A stretch of 64,000 nucleotides of DNA from Nitrospina sp. (GTDB lineage Bacteria > Nitrospinota > Nitrospinia > Nitrospinales > JACRGP01), in assembly GCA_024648695.1 (NCBI GenBank), contig JACAVV010000020.1, positions 23,713 to 87,712 of the forward strand. Direction: 5' to 3'. Each line of letters opens with the position of its first letter. The stretch's first letter is position 1. Both the position numbers and the translations under genes were made by a program. The notes below the pieces were generated by a model, which was not told the origin of the DNA, ran no database searches, and saw only the letters and a list, made by a program, of their open reading frames with translations. Shown here piece by piece: positions 26,304 to 35,105 of the stretch.

Positions 26304-26624
26304 ATGGAGGAGTTTATCATCGTTTACACCACTGCTGGTTCGAAACAGGAAGCTGATGATTTGGCAATCGGACTTGTCGAAAACCAGCATGCCTTTTGTG
26401 TGACCACTGTACCGTCTGTCAAGTCTACGTATTATTGGGAAGGGATGATCAAGGAGGAAGAAGAACATTTGTTGATAATCAAAACGAGAAAAAGCCGGTT
26501 TGAGGTTATCGAACAGTGGATCACCAAAAACCACAGCTATAATGTTCCCGAGATTATCGCCGTTCCCATCAGTGAGGGATCCAAACCCTATCTTTCGGGT
26601 ATGTCCGACTGGATTATGACATAG
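26304..26624 (+). CDS. cutA: Divalent-cation tolerance protein CutA
   Basis: A trimeric ferredoxin-like-fold protein of 106 residues linked to divalent-metal tolerance. The family phrases are clear: FIIVYTTAGSKQEADDLAIG, CVTTVPSVKSTYYWEGMIKE, EEEEHLLIIKT and YNVPEIIAVPISEGSKPYL. A GTG at 26301 directly precedes the chosen ATG; AAGGAGAA is well spaced for either. It is followed by a terminator before msrP. Confidence 0.95.
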   Translation: MEEFIIVYTTAGSKQEADDLAIGLVENQHAFCVTTVPSVKSTYYWEGMIKEEEEHLLIIKTRKSRFEVIEQWITKNHSYNVPEIIAVPISEGSKPYLSGMSDWIMT

Positions 26625-26641
26625 TCCTGTTTTTCAAGACC

Positions 26642-26662
26642 AGGGGCGTATCAGCCCCTTTT
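26642..26662 (+). terminator. Rho-independent terminator after cutA
   Basis: AGGGGC and GCCCCT pair over a six-base loop and run into TTTT. It lies just 10 bases before the msrP ATG, so it may also shape the msrP leader. Confidence 0.65.
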
Positions 26663-26672
26663 CAAGGATCCA

Positions 26673-27650
26673 ATGGTCATGGGTTTGATTAAAATTCCGA
26701 AGCCCTGGGAAATTGTTGACCGGGATGTAACGCCCGAATCGGTTTATATGAACCGCCGATCCGTTCTAAAAGGGATGGGTGTTCTTGGGCTTTACGCAAT
26801 AACTCATACCGTGGGGTGCTCTCCCAATTCGGGGGCAGGCAACCGTGTATCCGAAGATCCTTTGTCCCCGGCTGAAAAAGCGGTATATCCTGCCAAAAGA
26901 AATCCACGTTTTACTCTGGACCGGAGACTGACGGCGGAGGCAATCGCGGCCCGGTTCAATAACTTTTATGAATTTACTGACATCAAGAAGGATGTGGAAG
27001 TTCATGCCCGGGCTTTGAAAACCCGGCCCTGGACCCTTGAAGTATCCGGCCATGTTCAAAACCCCCGGACCTTCGACATCGACCAGCTTTTAAAAACCAT
27101 GCCGTTGGAAGAGCGTTTGTATCGGTTGCGGTGTGTGGAGGCCTGGGCGATGGCGGTACCCTGGACCGGATTTCCTTTGAAGAAATTGCTGGAGCAGGTT
27201 CAGCCTCTGTCCAAAGCCACCCATGTTCGCTTCACCTCCTTTTACAAACCGTTCACAGCCCAGGGCCAATTGGCCTTCTGGAACCCATGGCCCTACGCGG
27301 AAGGCCTTACATTAAAAGAAGCCCAAAACGACTTAACCTTTTTGGCTACAGGAATCTATGGCCACCCCTTGCCGAGGCAACACGGAGCCCCCATCCGTTT
27401 GGCGGTACCCTGGAAATATGGATTCAAGAGCATCAAATCGATTGTAAAAATTGAGTTGCTGGATTATCGTCCCGCCACATTCTGGAACACCGTTCAAGGA
27501 CTGGAATACGATTTTCTCGCAAACGTGAACCCTAAAATCCCGCATCCCCGTTGGTCGCAGGCCAAAGAAAAAATGATAGGCAGTGGAGAAATCTTCCCGA
27601 CTCAATTATTCAATGGGTATGGAGAGTGGGTGAACTCTTTGTATGCTTGA
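26673..27650 (+). CDS. msrP: Periplasmic methionine-sulfoxide reductase catalytic subunit MsrP (YedY)
   Basis: Molybdopterin enzyme that reduces oxidised methionines in periplasmic proteins. The precursor carries a Tat signal with NRRSVLKG (Arg28-Arg29) after a typical leading segment, and the molybdenum-ligand Cys154 in LRCVEAWAMAVPW. The rest follows the family: GHPLPRQHGAPIRL, PWKYGFKSIKSI, FWNTVQGLEYDFLANVNP. At 325 residues the length is normal. Its usual membrane partner, the haem protein MsrQ, does not follow: the downstream gap is noncoding and then comes yfiR. Confidence 0.95.
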   Translation: MVMGLIKIPKPWEIVDRDVTPESVYMNRRSVLKGMGVLGLYAITHTVGCSPNSGAGNRVSEDPLSPAEKAVYPAKRNPRFTLDRRLTAEAIAARFNNFYEFTDIKKDVEVHARALKTRPWTLEVSGHVQNPRTFDIDQLLKTMPLEERLYRLRCVEAWAMAVPWTGFPLKKLLEQVQPLSKATHVRFTSFYKPFTAQGQLAFWNPWPYAEGLTLKEAQNDLTFLATGIYGHPLPRQHGAPIRLAVPWKYGFKSIKSIVKIELLDYRPATFWNTVQGLEYDFLANVNPKIPHPRWSQAKEKMIGSGEIFPTQLFNGYGEWVNSLYA

Positions 27651-27992
27651 ATCGTTATTCGGCATATTTCAAATGATTAACAATAAGAAAGATTAATAAG
27701 GCCGTTTAAATTTACAAAAAAGTACACTGTCTGGTTGGCCTCCGTCCTCAAATCCCCTGACCCTCCTTAAAATATTTATGAAGAAATGCCGGGCTTTGCA
27801 CGGCCTCGCCCCGGCCCTCTCCCTCCAGGGAAGAGGGTGATTTTTTAATTTATTTATTACTTAATGGCATTGATCCGTACCGGAGATGGGTTAAAGAAAT
27901 AGCGGCCAGAACCTTAAATTGTAAACCCCACTTTTTTGATGTCCGGTATAATAGGGCGGAAAAAATTATTGTCCTTTTGAATAACCAATTCA
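27651..27992. other. Intergenic region between msrP and yfiR with a REP-like repeat
   Basis: About 340 bases with no gene. The palindrome at 27815-27838 is listed separately. The rest is AT-rich. No MsrQ-like frame is present on either strand. Confidence 0.5.
27815..27838. repeat. REP-like palindrome (CCCTCTCCCT type)
   Basis: CCCTCTCCCT and AGGGAAGAGGG pair with one bulge; the flank GCCCCGGCC and trailing GTGATTTTTT match the wider form of this repeat elsewhere in the window. Confidence 0.7.
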
Positions 27993-28556
27993 TTGAGCCG
28001 TTTATTGTCTCGAATAAGCATTAAAAAATATATTTTCGTTTTGGGGAGTTTTTTTCTTTTATTTCTGTTCATGAGCCAGGCCGAAACCAGACCCGCTATT
28101 GAATACAGATTAAAAGCGGCATTCATCTACAAATTCGTTAATTTTGTGAGTTGGCCGGATTCCGCGTTCAAAAATCCAAGCTCGCCTTACCGAATTGGCG
28201 TCTATGGGGATGGGCCGATTTTTGAATCCTTGCAATTGCTGAAGCACAAAACAGTCCAGGGCAGAAAATTTGAAGTACGAAAAGTCGATCTTCCAAAACC
28301 GGTGCAATATTTTCATATCCTTTACATAGGAGGGTCGAATCGGGAAGACATTGCAAAGGTGTTGGGCGCTTATAATAAACTTCCCACGTTAACAATTGGA
28401 GAATCCGGAGAATTTAGTGAATTGAAGGGTATGATCCGGTTCTTCGTAAGGAAAGAAAAAATAAGGTTCACCATTAACAATCAGGCCGCGAGACGTTTGG
28501 ATATCAGGATCAGTTCCAAGTTATTGCGTTTGGCCAGAAAATCGATAGCCCCTTAA
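27993..28556 (+). CDS. yfiR: YfiR/DUF4154 family periplasmic protein
   Basis: In Pseudomonas YfiR is a periplasmic redox-sensitive repressor of the CHASE8 cyclase YfiN. The 187-residue protein has an N-terminal signal segment (roughly residues 12-30) and the family phrases EYRLKAAFIYKFVNFVSWPD, YRIGVYGDGPIFESL and LTIGESGEFSELKGMIRFF. The ORF opens at a TTG (27993); no ATG precedes the signal segment and no strong ribosome site is visible, so the start is uncertain. It is followed after 20 bases by a CHASE8-containing kinase, most likely its partner. Confidence 0.87.
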   Translation: MSRLLSRISIKKYIFVLGSFFLLFLFMSQAETRPAIEYRLKAAFIYKFVNFVSWPDSAFKNPSSPYRIGVYGDGPIFESLQLLKHKTVQGRKFEVRKVDLPKPVQYFHILYIGGSNREDIAKVLGAYNKLPTLTIGESGEFSELKGMIRFFVRKEKIRFTINNQAARRLDIRISSKLLRLARKSIAP

Positions 28557-28576
28557 ACCAGGGATCTGGAAAAGTC

Positions 28577-30118
28577 ATGAAACTTTTTCAAAATACATCC
28601 ATAATTCAAAAGCTCCACTCGATCATTCTGATCACCTGTGGCACGGCTCTTTTATTGGCAATGAGTGCGTTCACAGTTTATGAGTTCACCACTTTTAAAG
28701 CATCCGAGGCGAGGGAAATATCGGGGCTTTCCCGGATTATAGGAATCAACAGCACCGCATCTCTGGAATTCAATGATCGGCAAGCGGGGAGGGAGATTCT
28801 GGATTCTCTCCGAGTGGACCCACGGATTGAAATAGCCGCCCTCTATTCCGCCGATGGCCGATTGTTTGCCAGCTACAAAAGGGGTATGTCGAATTCCCTG
28901 ACCGTTCCCTTCAAACCCCTTCCGGATGGGGTATTCATAAAGAACGGTTATTACAATATGTTCAGTCCGGTCATGTTGGGCACAGAACGTATTGGAAGCC
29001 TTTATATCAAAACCAATTTGAAGACTTTGAAAAAGCATATTCAGTTTTATGGCATTATCATGATTCTCGTATTGGCCGGTTCTCTGGTGGTAGCCTTCCT
29101 GCTTGCGTCCAGACTGCATAAAATGATATCGCAACCGATTTTAAATTTAGCCCAAACGGCCAATAAGGTGACGGAGCAAAAAAATTATTCTCTGCGGGCA
29201 ACCAAAACCAGCGAGGATGAGCTGGGCTCGTTGATCGATCAGTTTAATGAAATGCTGAACCAAATCCAGGCCAGAGACCACGCCATTTCGGAGGCTAAAA
29301 ATGAACTGGACCAACGGGTCAAGGAACGTACCGAGGAATTGGAACGAGAAGTCCAGGTGCGCCAGCAAACCGAAGAACAATTGAAACTGTCTGCCAGGGA
29401 TTTAGAGAGAAGCAATCAGGAATTGCAGGATTTTGCATTTATCGCCTCCCACGATTTGCAGGAACCTTTGCGCAAGATCATTACTTATAGCACCAGAATT
29501 TCTAAAAAGTATGAAGGTCGTCTGGACGAAATGGGTAAAGATTATTTAGTCCGCATGCAAAAAGCTTCTATCAGGATGAAACGTTTGCTGGAAGACCTGT
29601 TAAAGTTGTCCCGGGTTTCCGTCCGGCACAATCCCTTTTCGGAAATCGATCTGGACAAAGTGGTGATGGAGGTTCTGGAGGACCTTGAAATCCGGATAAA
29701 GGGAACAAACGCCTGTATCCAGACCGAACCTCTGGGGCATATTGAAGCGGACCTGTCTCAAATATATATGCTGTTTCAAAACCTGATTGGCAACGCATTG
29801 AAATTTCATAAACCCGATACCCCCCCTCAGATAAGAATTGAAGGTGAGGTTTTGGATGAAACGACATTGGAAGTTCGAGTCCGGGACAACGGAATCGGTT
29901 TTGAAACCAAACATGTTGAGCGTATTTTTAAACCCTTTGAACGCCTGCACGGTCGATCCCATTTTGAAGGCAGTGGAATTGGCCTTTCGGTGTGCAAAAA
30001 AATCATACAGCGCCATTCCGGAATGATTGAAGTCGACAGCGCACCCGGCGAAGGCAGTTCGTTCATTATCAGGTTGCCCTTGAAACAAAATGGGGCATCC
30101 GGAGAGAACACTGCTTGA
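28577..30118 (+). CDS. CHASE8-HAMP histidine kinase paired with YfiR
   Basis: A membrane sensor kinase of 513 residues. Two membrane helices (about 15-37 and 157-178) enclose a periplasmic CHASE8-like domain (EFNDRQAGREILDSLRVDPR, AALYSADGRLFASY). Then come HAMP (around 180-235), a coiled linker, HisKA with phospho-acceptor His292 (FAFIASHDLQEPLRKI) and an ATPase domain (NLIGNALKFHKPD, DNGIGFETKHVERIFKPFER, GSGIGLSVCKKI). In the Yfi system the same input domain drives a GGDEF cyclase; here it drives a kinase. No response regulator lies immediately beside it on this strand, so its target is unknown. Confidence 0.88.
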   Translation: MKLFQNTSIIQKLHSIILITCGTALLLAMSAFTVYEFTTFKASEAREISGLSRIIGINSTASLEFNDRQAGREILDSLRVDPRIEIAALYSADGRLFASYKRGMSNSLTVPFKPLPDGVFIKNGYYNMFSPVMLGTERIGSLYIKTNLKTLKKHIQFYGIIMILVLAGSLVVAFLLASRLHKMISQPILNLAQTANKVTEQKNYSLRATKTSEDELGSLIDQFNEMLNQIQARDHAISEAKNELDQRVKERTEELEREVQVRQQTEEQLKLSARDLERSNQELQDFAFIASHDLQEPLRKIITYSTRISKKYEGRLDEMGKDYLVRMQKASIRMKRLLEDLLKLSRVSVRHNPFSEIDLDKVVMEVLEDLEIRIKGTNACIQTEPLGHIEADLSQIYMLFQNLIGNALKFHKPDTPPQIRIEGEVLDETTLEVRVRDNGIGFETKHVERIFKPFERLHGRSHFEGSGIGLSVCKKIIQRHSGMIEVDSAPGEGSSFIIRLPLKQNGASGENTA

Positions 30119-30172
30119 CCTCTATTCAACAAGATACAGACCCTTATAAAAGTAAGAGGGTAATGGCTGTAA

Positions 30173-33100
30173 TCAGGAGGGGACCTTTTTTAAAATTTCC
30201 TGAATTTTGGCAAAATCATATTTTTCTAAAAAAGGCTCCAGGGTTTCTACCAAATTTTTTCCATTGTCATCATTGCTGGATACTTGGGAAAGTAGCGATT
30301 CTATTTCAGTTAATTGGTACAGGTCGACCGCGTTTTTCAATGCATTCAACTTTTCTGCAGGGATTTTTATTTTTGAGGGATCGAAACTATTTGCGGTATC
30401 GGGTTTTTCGGGAAGATCCATTTCTTTTTCATACTCAAACTCAACCTTAAGGAGTCTTTTTAGACAATTGAAAATATCATTGATTCTGAACGGCTTGTAA
30501 ATAAAATCATCCGCCCCGGCGATTAAAAAGCTTCGACGGCGGTTTTGGATCACAGAAGCGGTGATAGCCACAATCTTGAGTTGATTCCGAGAAAACTTTT
30601 CACGAATTTTCGTTGTGGCTTTCATTCCGTTCAGGACTGGCATCCGGGCATCCATAAACACGATGTCAAAAGGGGGATCCGTTGAATAAACCAGATCCAG
30701 GGCTTTTTGGCCATTTTCCGCTTCATGCACCTCGACTCCCACTTCCTTCAGAATTTGCATCAACATATCTCGATTTTGAAATACGTCATCCACCACCAAA
30801 GCACGGACATTGAAACCCGGAGCTAAATGCGAAACCTTTTTCAGGTTTTCTTCTGAAGCCAGTGGAATTCTATCCACTGGAGGTAATGGGAGCTCCACAA
30901 TAAATTGGGCACCTTCTCCCTCTTTCGAATTTAACCTAAGGCTACCGCCCATCAATTCGATCTGGGTTTTTGTTATTGCAAGGCCCAACCCGGTTCCTCC
31001 TTTTTTGTTTCCCGATTCGCTTTGCCAAAACGGATCGAAAATGTGTTCCTGAATATTAGAAGGAATTCCGGGTCCGCTATCGCTCACCTCGAATCGGAAA
31101 GTTTCTTCTTTAGTAAACCGGACATCAAACCGTACCCACCCCGAATCTGTAAATTTGACCGCATTGCCCAGCAAATTAATCAAAATTTGACGAACTTTGG
31201 TTTCATCTCCTTGAACCCAATATGCATTGCCCAAACCAGTCGAATGGAAATTTAAACCTTGGGTTGTACACTTATCATTGAACATGCCAAATAGGGATTC
31301 AACCATACAATTTAAATCAAAATCCCCCAGATTGATTTCCATTTTTCCAGCTTCAATTTTGGATATATCCAGAATTTCATTTAAAAGTGAAAGCAGGTGG
31401 TCACCACTATTGAGAATATTTTTCAAAGCTTTTTTGTCTTCTTCGTCCTTCAATTTTCGATTCAGGATTTGAGTATAGCCCAGAATAGCATTCATAGGAG
31501 TTCGGATTTCATGGCTCATATTGGCTAAAAAGGCACTCTTGGCTCGATTGGCGCTTTCCGCAACAAGCCGCGCGTTATGCGCTTCCTGCCTGGATTTTTC
31601 CGTGAGGGCTTCTATGGCTTTACGGTCTGAAATGTCCCGGGCAATTCCAATAAATAAGCATCTTTCTTCTTCTTGAACCGCGTTCACCCTCAGATCCAAA
31701 GGAAAGGTTTCTCCATTTTTTCGTTTGCCCACCACCTCCCGGCCGATACCAATAATCTTCGCAACTCCTGTTTCCCAATAGTTTTTTAAATAACTGTCGT
31801 GTTGGCTCGCATGGGGATCCTGCATAAGCATGTTCACATTTTTTCCAATGACTTTTTGTTGTGAATACAAAAACATTTTTGAGGCAGAGGTATTAAAAGA
31901 TTGAACGATCCCATTTTTGTCAATGGTGATAACGGCATCGCTGATGTTATCAACCAAGGATTGTAATCGTCGTTCACTTTCTTTATGAGCAATGATTCTT
32001 TGCTCTACCTTTTCCTTCATAGTGTTGAAAGCTCCTACAAGCATACCTATTTCGTCTTCGCTTGATTTGGGCAGGGGCACATTGTATTCACCTTTCGCAA
32101 AATTTTGAGAGGCCTGGGTCAATAAACTCAATGGGCGAGTCAATAAACTTGAAAAGTAAAGTGCCAGGATGGTGGCCCCCACAATCACCAGAACTACCAG
32201 GATAATTATTCCTTTTAAAGTTGCCTTTAATACGGAAAGCACTTCGTCGGATTCCAAAAAATGACCGAATAATAAAAAGCGCTCAGGGTTATTCGGGTCC
32301 AATCGTTTCTTCTCGAAGTGTCCAATCCTTTTTTCTTCTGTTTTCGAGGGCAATAAAGTAAAGTTCGCCTGGTACGATTCCAATTCGAACAAGGATTGCA
32401 ATCCTTCCAGATCATTTTGAATTCGATGGTTTTTGTTGAATTCAAAACCGAAAGTTTTTTGGGTGTCAGGATGCCTTAAATAATCCCCTCGTGAATTGGT
32501 AACATACAAAAAGAACCGTTGATTCTCGAATTCCTTAAGGATTTTTTGAAAACTCATATTAATGACCACCATCCCAAAAATTTCACCCAGGTCTGAAAAA
32601 ACTGGAACAGCACTACGAATCATGGGAGTATGAGGTTCTATTATTTTTCCTCGCTCTCGATTCAGGGTTATTTTTGATAAATAATTATCTCCCGGACTTA
32701 ATTTCATGGTCTCTTTAAAATAAGGTTGGTTTCCTTTGGGCTGAAGTTGGTTTTCCGGAATAATAAAAATTCCATTACCTCTACGTTCCACACGAACGAT
32801 TTCTTTTCCATATTCAGATTTTCCAATGTATCGAACCTGAACATAATGCGGTCTGGATTCAAGGATTTGCTTGAAAATAGTTTGTAGACGGGATTTCAAA
32901 TTTTCTTCAGAGGATTGGCCCTCCTTATCAAACCCTCCCCCCTCTCGAGACCTTATGATTCCTTGTATGGGGGGCATTTGTCCCAGAAAATAAACATCGT
33001 TTTGCAGGGTTTGAATCAAAAGCGTGAATTCATTGGATTTTTTTTCAAGGGAAAACTTCATGTCCCTTAGAGACTGGTCTATCAAAAGATCGTAGGTCTG

Positions 33101-33190
33101 GTTATACAGCACCCATCCAATACCACCAGATGAGCACAGCACCAAAAGAAAGGAGAGCAAGCCAAATTTATGGCCAATTTTAAGTTTCAT
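30173..33190 (-). CDS. Hybrid histidine kinase, CACHE-HAMP-PAS-HisKA-HATPase-REC
   Basis: A 1005-residue membrane sensor. Order: membrane helix 10-30; extracytoplasmic double-CACHE-like domain about 35-320; membrane helix 325-348; HAMP 350-405; PAS 405-525; HisKA with His560 ([15 protein letters not shown]); HATPase ([33 protein letters not shown]); REC with receiver Asp in DIVFMDARMPVLNG. A helical tail of about 75 residues follows REC and resembles the tail of the kinase at 49501; it has no conserved His, so it is not an HPt. The gene lies 69 bases downstream of the REC-kinase at 33260, probably cotranscribed. Confidence 0.9.
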   Translation of the reverse strand: MKLKIGHKFGLLSFLLVLCSSGGIGWVLYNQTYDLLIDQSLRDMKFSLEKKSNEFTLLIQTLQNDVYFLGQMPPIQGIIRSREGGGFDKEGQSSEENLKSRLQTIFKQILESRPHYVQVRYIGKSEYGKEIVRVERRGNGIFIIPENQLQPKGNQPYFKETMKLSPGDNYLSKITLNRERGKIIEPHTPMIRSAVPVFSDLGEIFGMVVINMSFQKILKEFENQRFFLYVTNSRGDYLRHPDTQKTFGFEFNKNHRIQNDLEGLQSLFELESYQANFTLLPSKTEEKRIGHFEKKRLDPNNPERFLLFGHFLESDEVLSVLKATLKGIIILVVLVIVGATILALYFSSLLTRPLSLLTQASQNFAKGEYNVPLPKSSEDEIGMLVGAFNTMKEKVEQRIIAHKESERRLQSLVDNISDAVITIDKNGIVQSFNTSASKMFLYSQQKVIGKNVNMLMQDPHASQHDSYLKNYWETGVAKIIGIGREVVGKRKNGETFPLDLRVNAVQEEERCLFIGIARDISDRKAIEALTEKSRQEAHNARLVAESANRAKSAFLANMSHEIRTPMNAILGYTQILNRKLKDEEDKKALKNILNSGDHLLSLLNEILDISKIEAGKMEINLGDFDLNCMVESLFGMFNDKCTTQGLNFHSTGLGNAYWVQGDETKVRQILINLLGNAVKFTDSGWVRFDVRFTKEETFRFEVSDSGPGIPSNIQEHIFDPFWQSESGNKKGGTGLGLAITKTQIELMGGSLRLNSKEGEGAQFIVELPLPPVDRIPLASEENLKKVSHLAPGFNVRALVVDDVFQNRDMLMQILKEVGVEVHEAENGQKALDLVYSTDPPFDIVFMDARMPVLNGMKATTKIREKFSRNQLKIVAITASVIQNRRRSFLIAGADDFIYKPFRINDIFNCLKRLLKVEFEYEKEMDLPEKPDTANSFDPSKIKIPAEKLNALKNAVDLYQLTEIESLLSQVSSNDDNGKNLVETLEPFLEKYDFAKIQEILKKVPS

Positions 33191-33259
33191 TCAGTCATCC
33201 GTTTAAAAAACTGAAGGATTCGTGGGTATTGTATTTTGAATTCATGGGGGAAAAACAAC

Positions 33260-34525
33260 TCATTTCTGATACCCATGAAGCGTGATACCGAATCGGGAGC
33301 CTTTTCCCATTTCACTCTCCACTTCAATTTCGCCTTTCATTGATTCTATCAGGTGTTTGGCTATGGTTAACCCGATTCCTACGCCTTCCACCTTGAAATC
33401 GTGATTTTGCAAACGAATGAATGGTTCAAAGATCTCTTTTAATTTATCCTCGGGTATTCCAATGCCTGTATCAGAAACGATAATTTTGATTTTTCCGGAC
33501 TCTAAAAAATTACGTTCAAGGTAAATATTTCCACCATTTTTATTGTAATTGATAGCGTTGGTTAGCAGATTCACCAATGCCTGAGCGGCCCTGATGGGGT
33601 CAACAAAAATGAAAGTCGAATGCTCGGATGGAATTTGGTTTTCAATGGTTACACCCCTTTCACGAGCAAGGGAAGAAATCGCAGGCAAAACACGCTCATC
33701 AACTAACCTGGAAAGGGGGAACTCTTCCATACCAATGATCAAATTACCCGATTCAATGCGGCCTAAATCCGAAATGTCATTGATCAAATTTTGAAAGTAT
33801 TCTCCGGCAATCTGGATTTTTTCAAGACAAGAGCATTGTTCATCAGTCAAGGGTTGTAAATTATGGGTTTCCATCGATTGAGAGAAACCAAGAATCACAT
33901 TTAAGGGAGCTTGCAGTTCCTGACCCATTCGGGAAAGAAACCGGGTTTTGGAATTGTTGGCCAATTCTGCCTCTTCCTTTGCTTTTTTCAATACAGCGGT
34001 CCGTTCAACCACTTTTTGTTCCAGGGCCATATTCGACCTTTTCAACTCTTCCAGCAACTTTACCATCAGCTTGGCATGCTTGATTGCCTTTAGATGAACG
34101 ACTACCCTGGCCAACACCTCTTTTCCAATAAAAGGCTTCGCTATATAGTCCACACAGCCTAATGAAAAACCTTTTTCAATATCGCTGGGTTGGTTTTTTG
34201 CAGTGAGAAAGAATAAGGGGATGTCCCTGGTTACCGGATTTTCCTTTAACAGTTTACAAGCCTCAAACCCATTCATTTCCGGCATCATCACATCCATTAA
34301 AATGAGATCGGGTTGGATGACAGGCGCATTTTCCACTGCGACCTTGCCGTTGGGGGCCATAGAAAAATCCAGTTTTTCCGGCTCCAGTAATCTTTTGATG
34401 ACATCTATATTGGTTCGGTTGTCATCCACCAACATGACCTTGGAACCTTCAATGTTGATATCGCCAGAATCGTTGTTCATCAAGTTATTGTCTGGTATTG
34501 GGTTATTGGCAGTAGTTTGCAACAT
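33260..34525 (-). CDS. REC-kinase protein lacking the phospho-acceptor His
   Basis: A soluble 421-residue protein: receiver domain (Asp78 in LILMDVMMPEMNGFEACK, Lys130), a coiled segment (155-190), a HisKA-like helix and an intact-looking HATPase domain (NLLTNAINYNKNGG, VSDTGIGIPEDKL, GVGIGLTIAKHLIESM). In the H-box, where relatives read RMSHELRTPLN, this protein reads RMGQELQAPLN: the codon at 33922-33920 is CAG, so Gln202 replaces the His. Autophosphorylation at the usual site is impossible; it may act as a receiver-controlled ATP-binding switch or modulate another kinase. It is upstream of the hybrid kinase at 30173. Confidence 0.88.
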   Translation of the reverse strand: MLQTTANNPIPDNNLMNNDSGDINIEGSKVMLVDDNRTNIDVIKRLLEPEKLDFSMAPNGKVAVENAPVIQPDLILMDVMMPEMNGFEACKLLKENPVTRDIPLFFLTAKNQPSDIEKGFSLGCVDYIAKPFIGKEVLARVVVHLKAIKHAKLMVKLLEELKRSNMALEQKVVERTAVLKKAKEEAELANNSKTRFLSRMGQELQAPLNVILGFSQSMETHNLQPLTDEQCSCLEKIQIAGEYFQNLINDISDLGRIESGNLIIGMEEFPLSRLVDERVLPAISSLARERGVTIENQIPSEHSTFIFVDPIRAAQALVNLLTNAINYNKNGGNIYLERNFLESGKIKIIVSDTGIGIPEDKLKEIFEPFIRLQNHDFKVEGVGIGLTIAKHLIESMKGEIEVESEMGKGSRFGITLHGYQK

Positions 34526-34719
34526 TTCTTTTTAACTTCAATATGATGGGGTTTGCGAAACACCTCTTCCTATCCCAAAGGGATAACTGTAACAAAGGAT
34601 TTCTTCACCTCTCGTTCTTTTTTCAAGTATAAAAGGGAAGGATTTAAAAAACAATATTTAAAGCGCAAGCAAATGTAAATTTAAACTGTAAACCCTTAAA
34701 AAATTTTTAAATAAAGGCA

Positions 34720-35037
34720 TTAGGGTTTTTTTAAAAATAATTCCATTTGGGCCGCTATAAACCCGGCAATCGCTCCTCCCGATCCTGCGGCCATGATGAG
34801 TATGTCTTTATCTCCCGATTGCGATCCCCAAAATCCGCCACCTGCCACTCCGAAACAAATGATCACCAGAAACCTCCGGCCCCCCAACCAGCCTACCAGG
34901 GACCCGATCAGGATTCCCAACACTCCCGCTATCATCATCAAAACAGGACTGTTCAGAAAATACCCTATGAGCAATCCGGTGGTTCCCATCAGAACGATTC
35001 CAAAAATGACATCTTGTTTGGCTGATTTGGGCTTCAT
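34720..35037 (-). CDS. Small glycine-rich membrane protein, hypothetical
   Basis: A 105-residue integral membrane protein with four short Gly-rich helices (VIFGIVLMGTTGLLIGYFL, MIAGVLGILIGSLVGWLGG, LVIICFGVAGGGFWGS, ILIMAAGSGGAIAGFIAA). A basic N-terminus and a C-terminal KKP are consistent with a small inner-membrane protein of unknown role. Its ATG lies 68 bases from the divergent gene at 35106, so the two share a short control region. No family recognised. Confidence 0.65.
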   Translation of the reverse strand: MKPKSAKQDVIFGIVLMGTTGLLIGYFLNSPVLMMIAGVLGILIGSLVGWLGGRRFLVIICFGVAGGGFWGSQSGDKDILIMAAGSGGAIAGFIAAQMELFLKKP

Positions 35038-35105
35038 GTTACACTGAGTTTGGGAATGAAGGGTTCAAAGATTACCGATACAGGCGTATTCAGGATTACC
35101 CAGAT

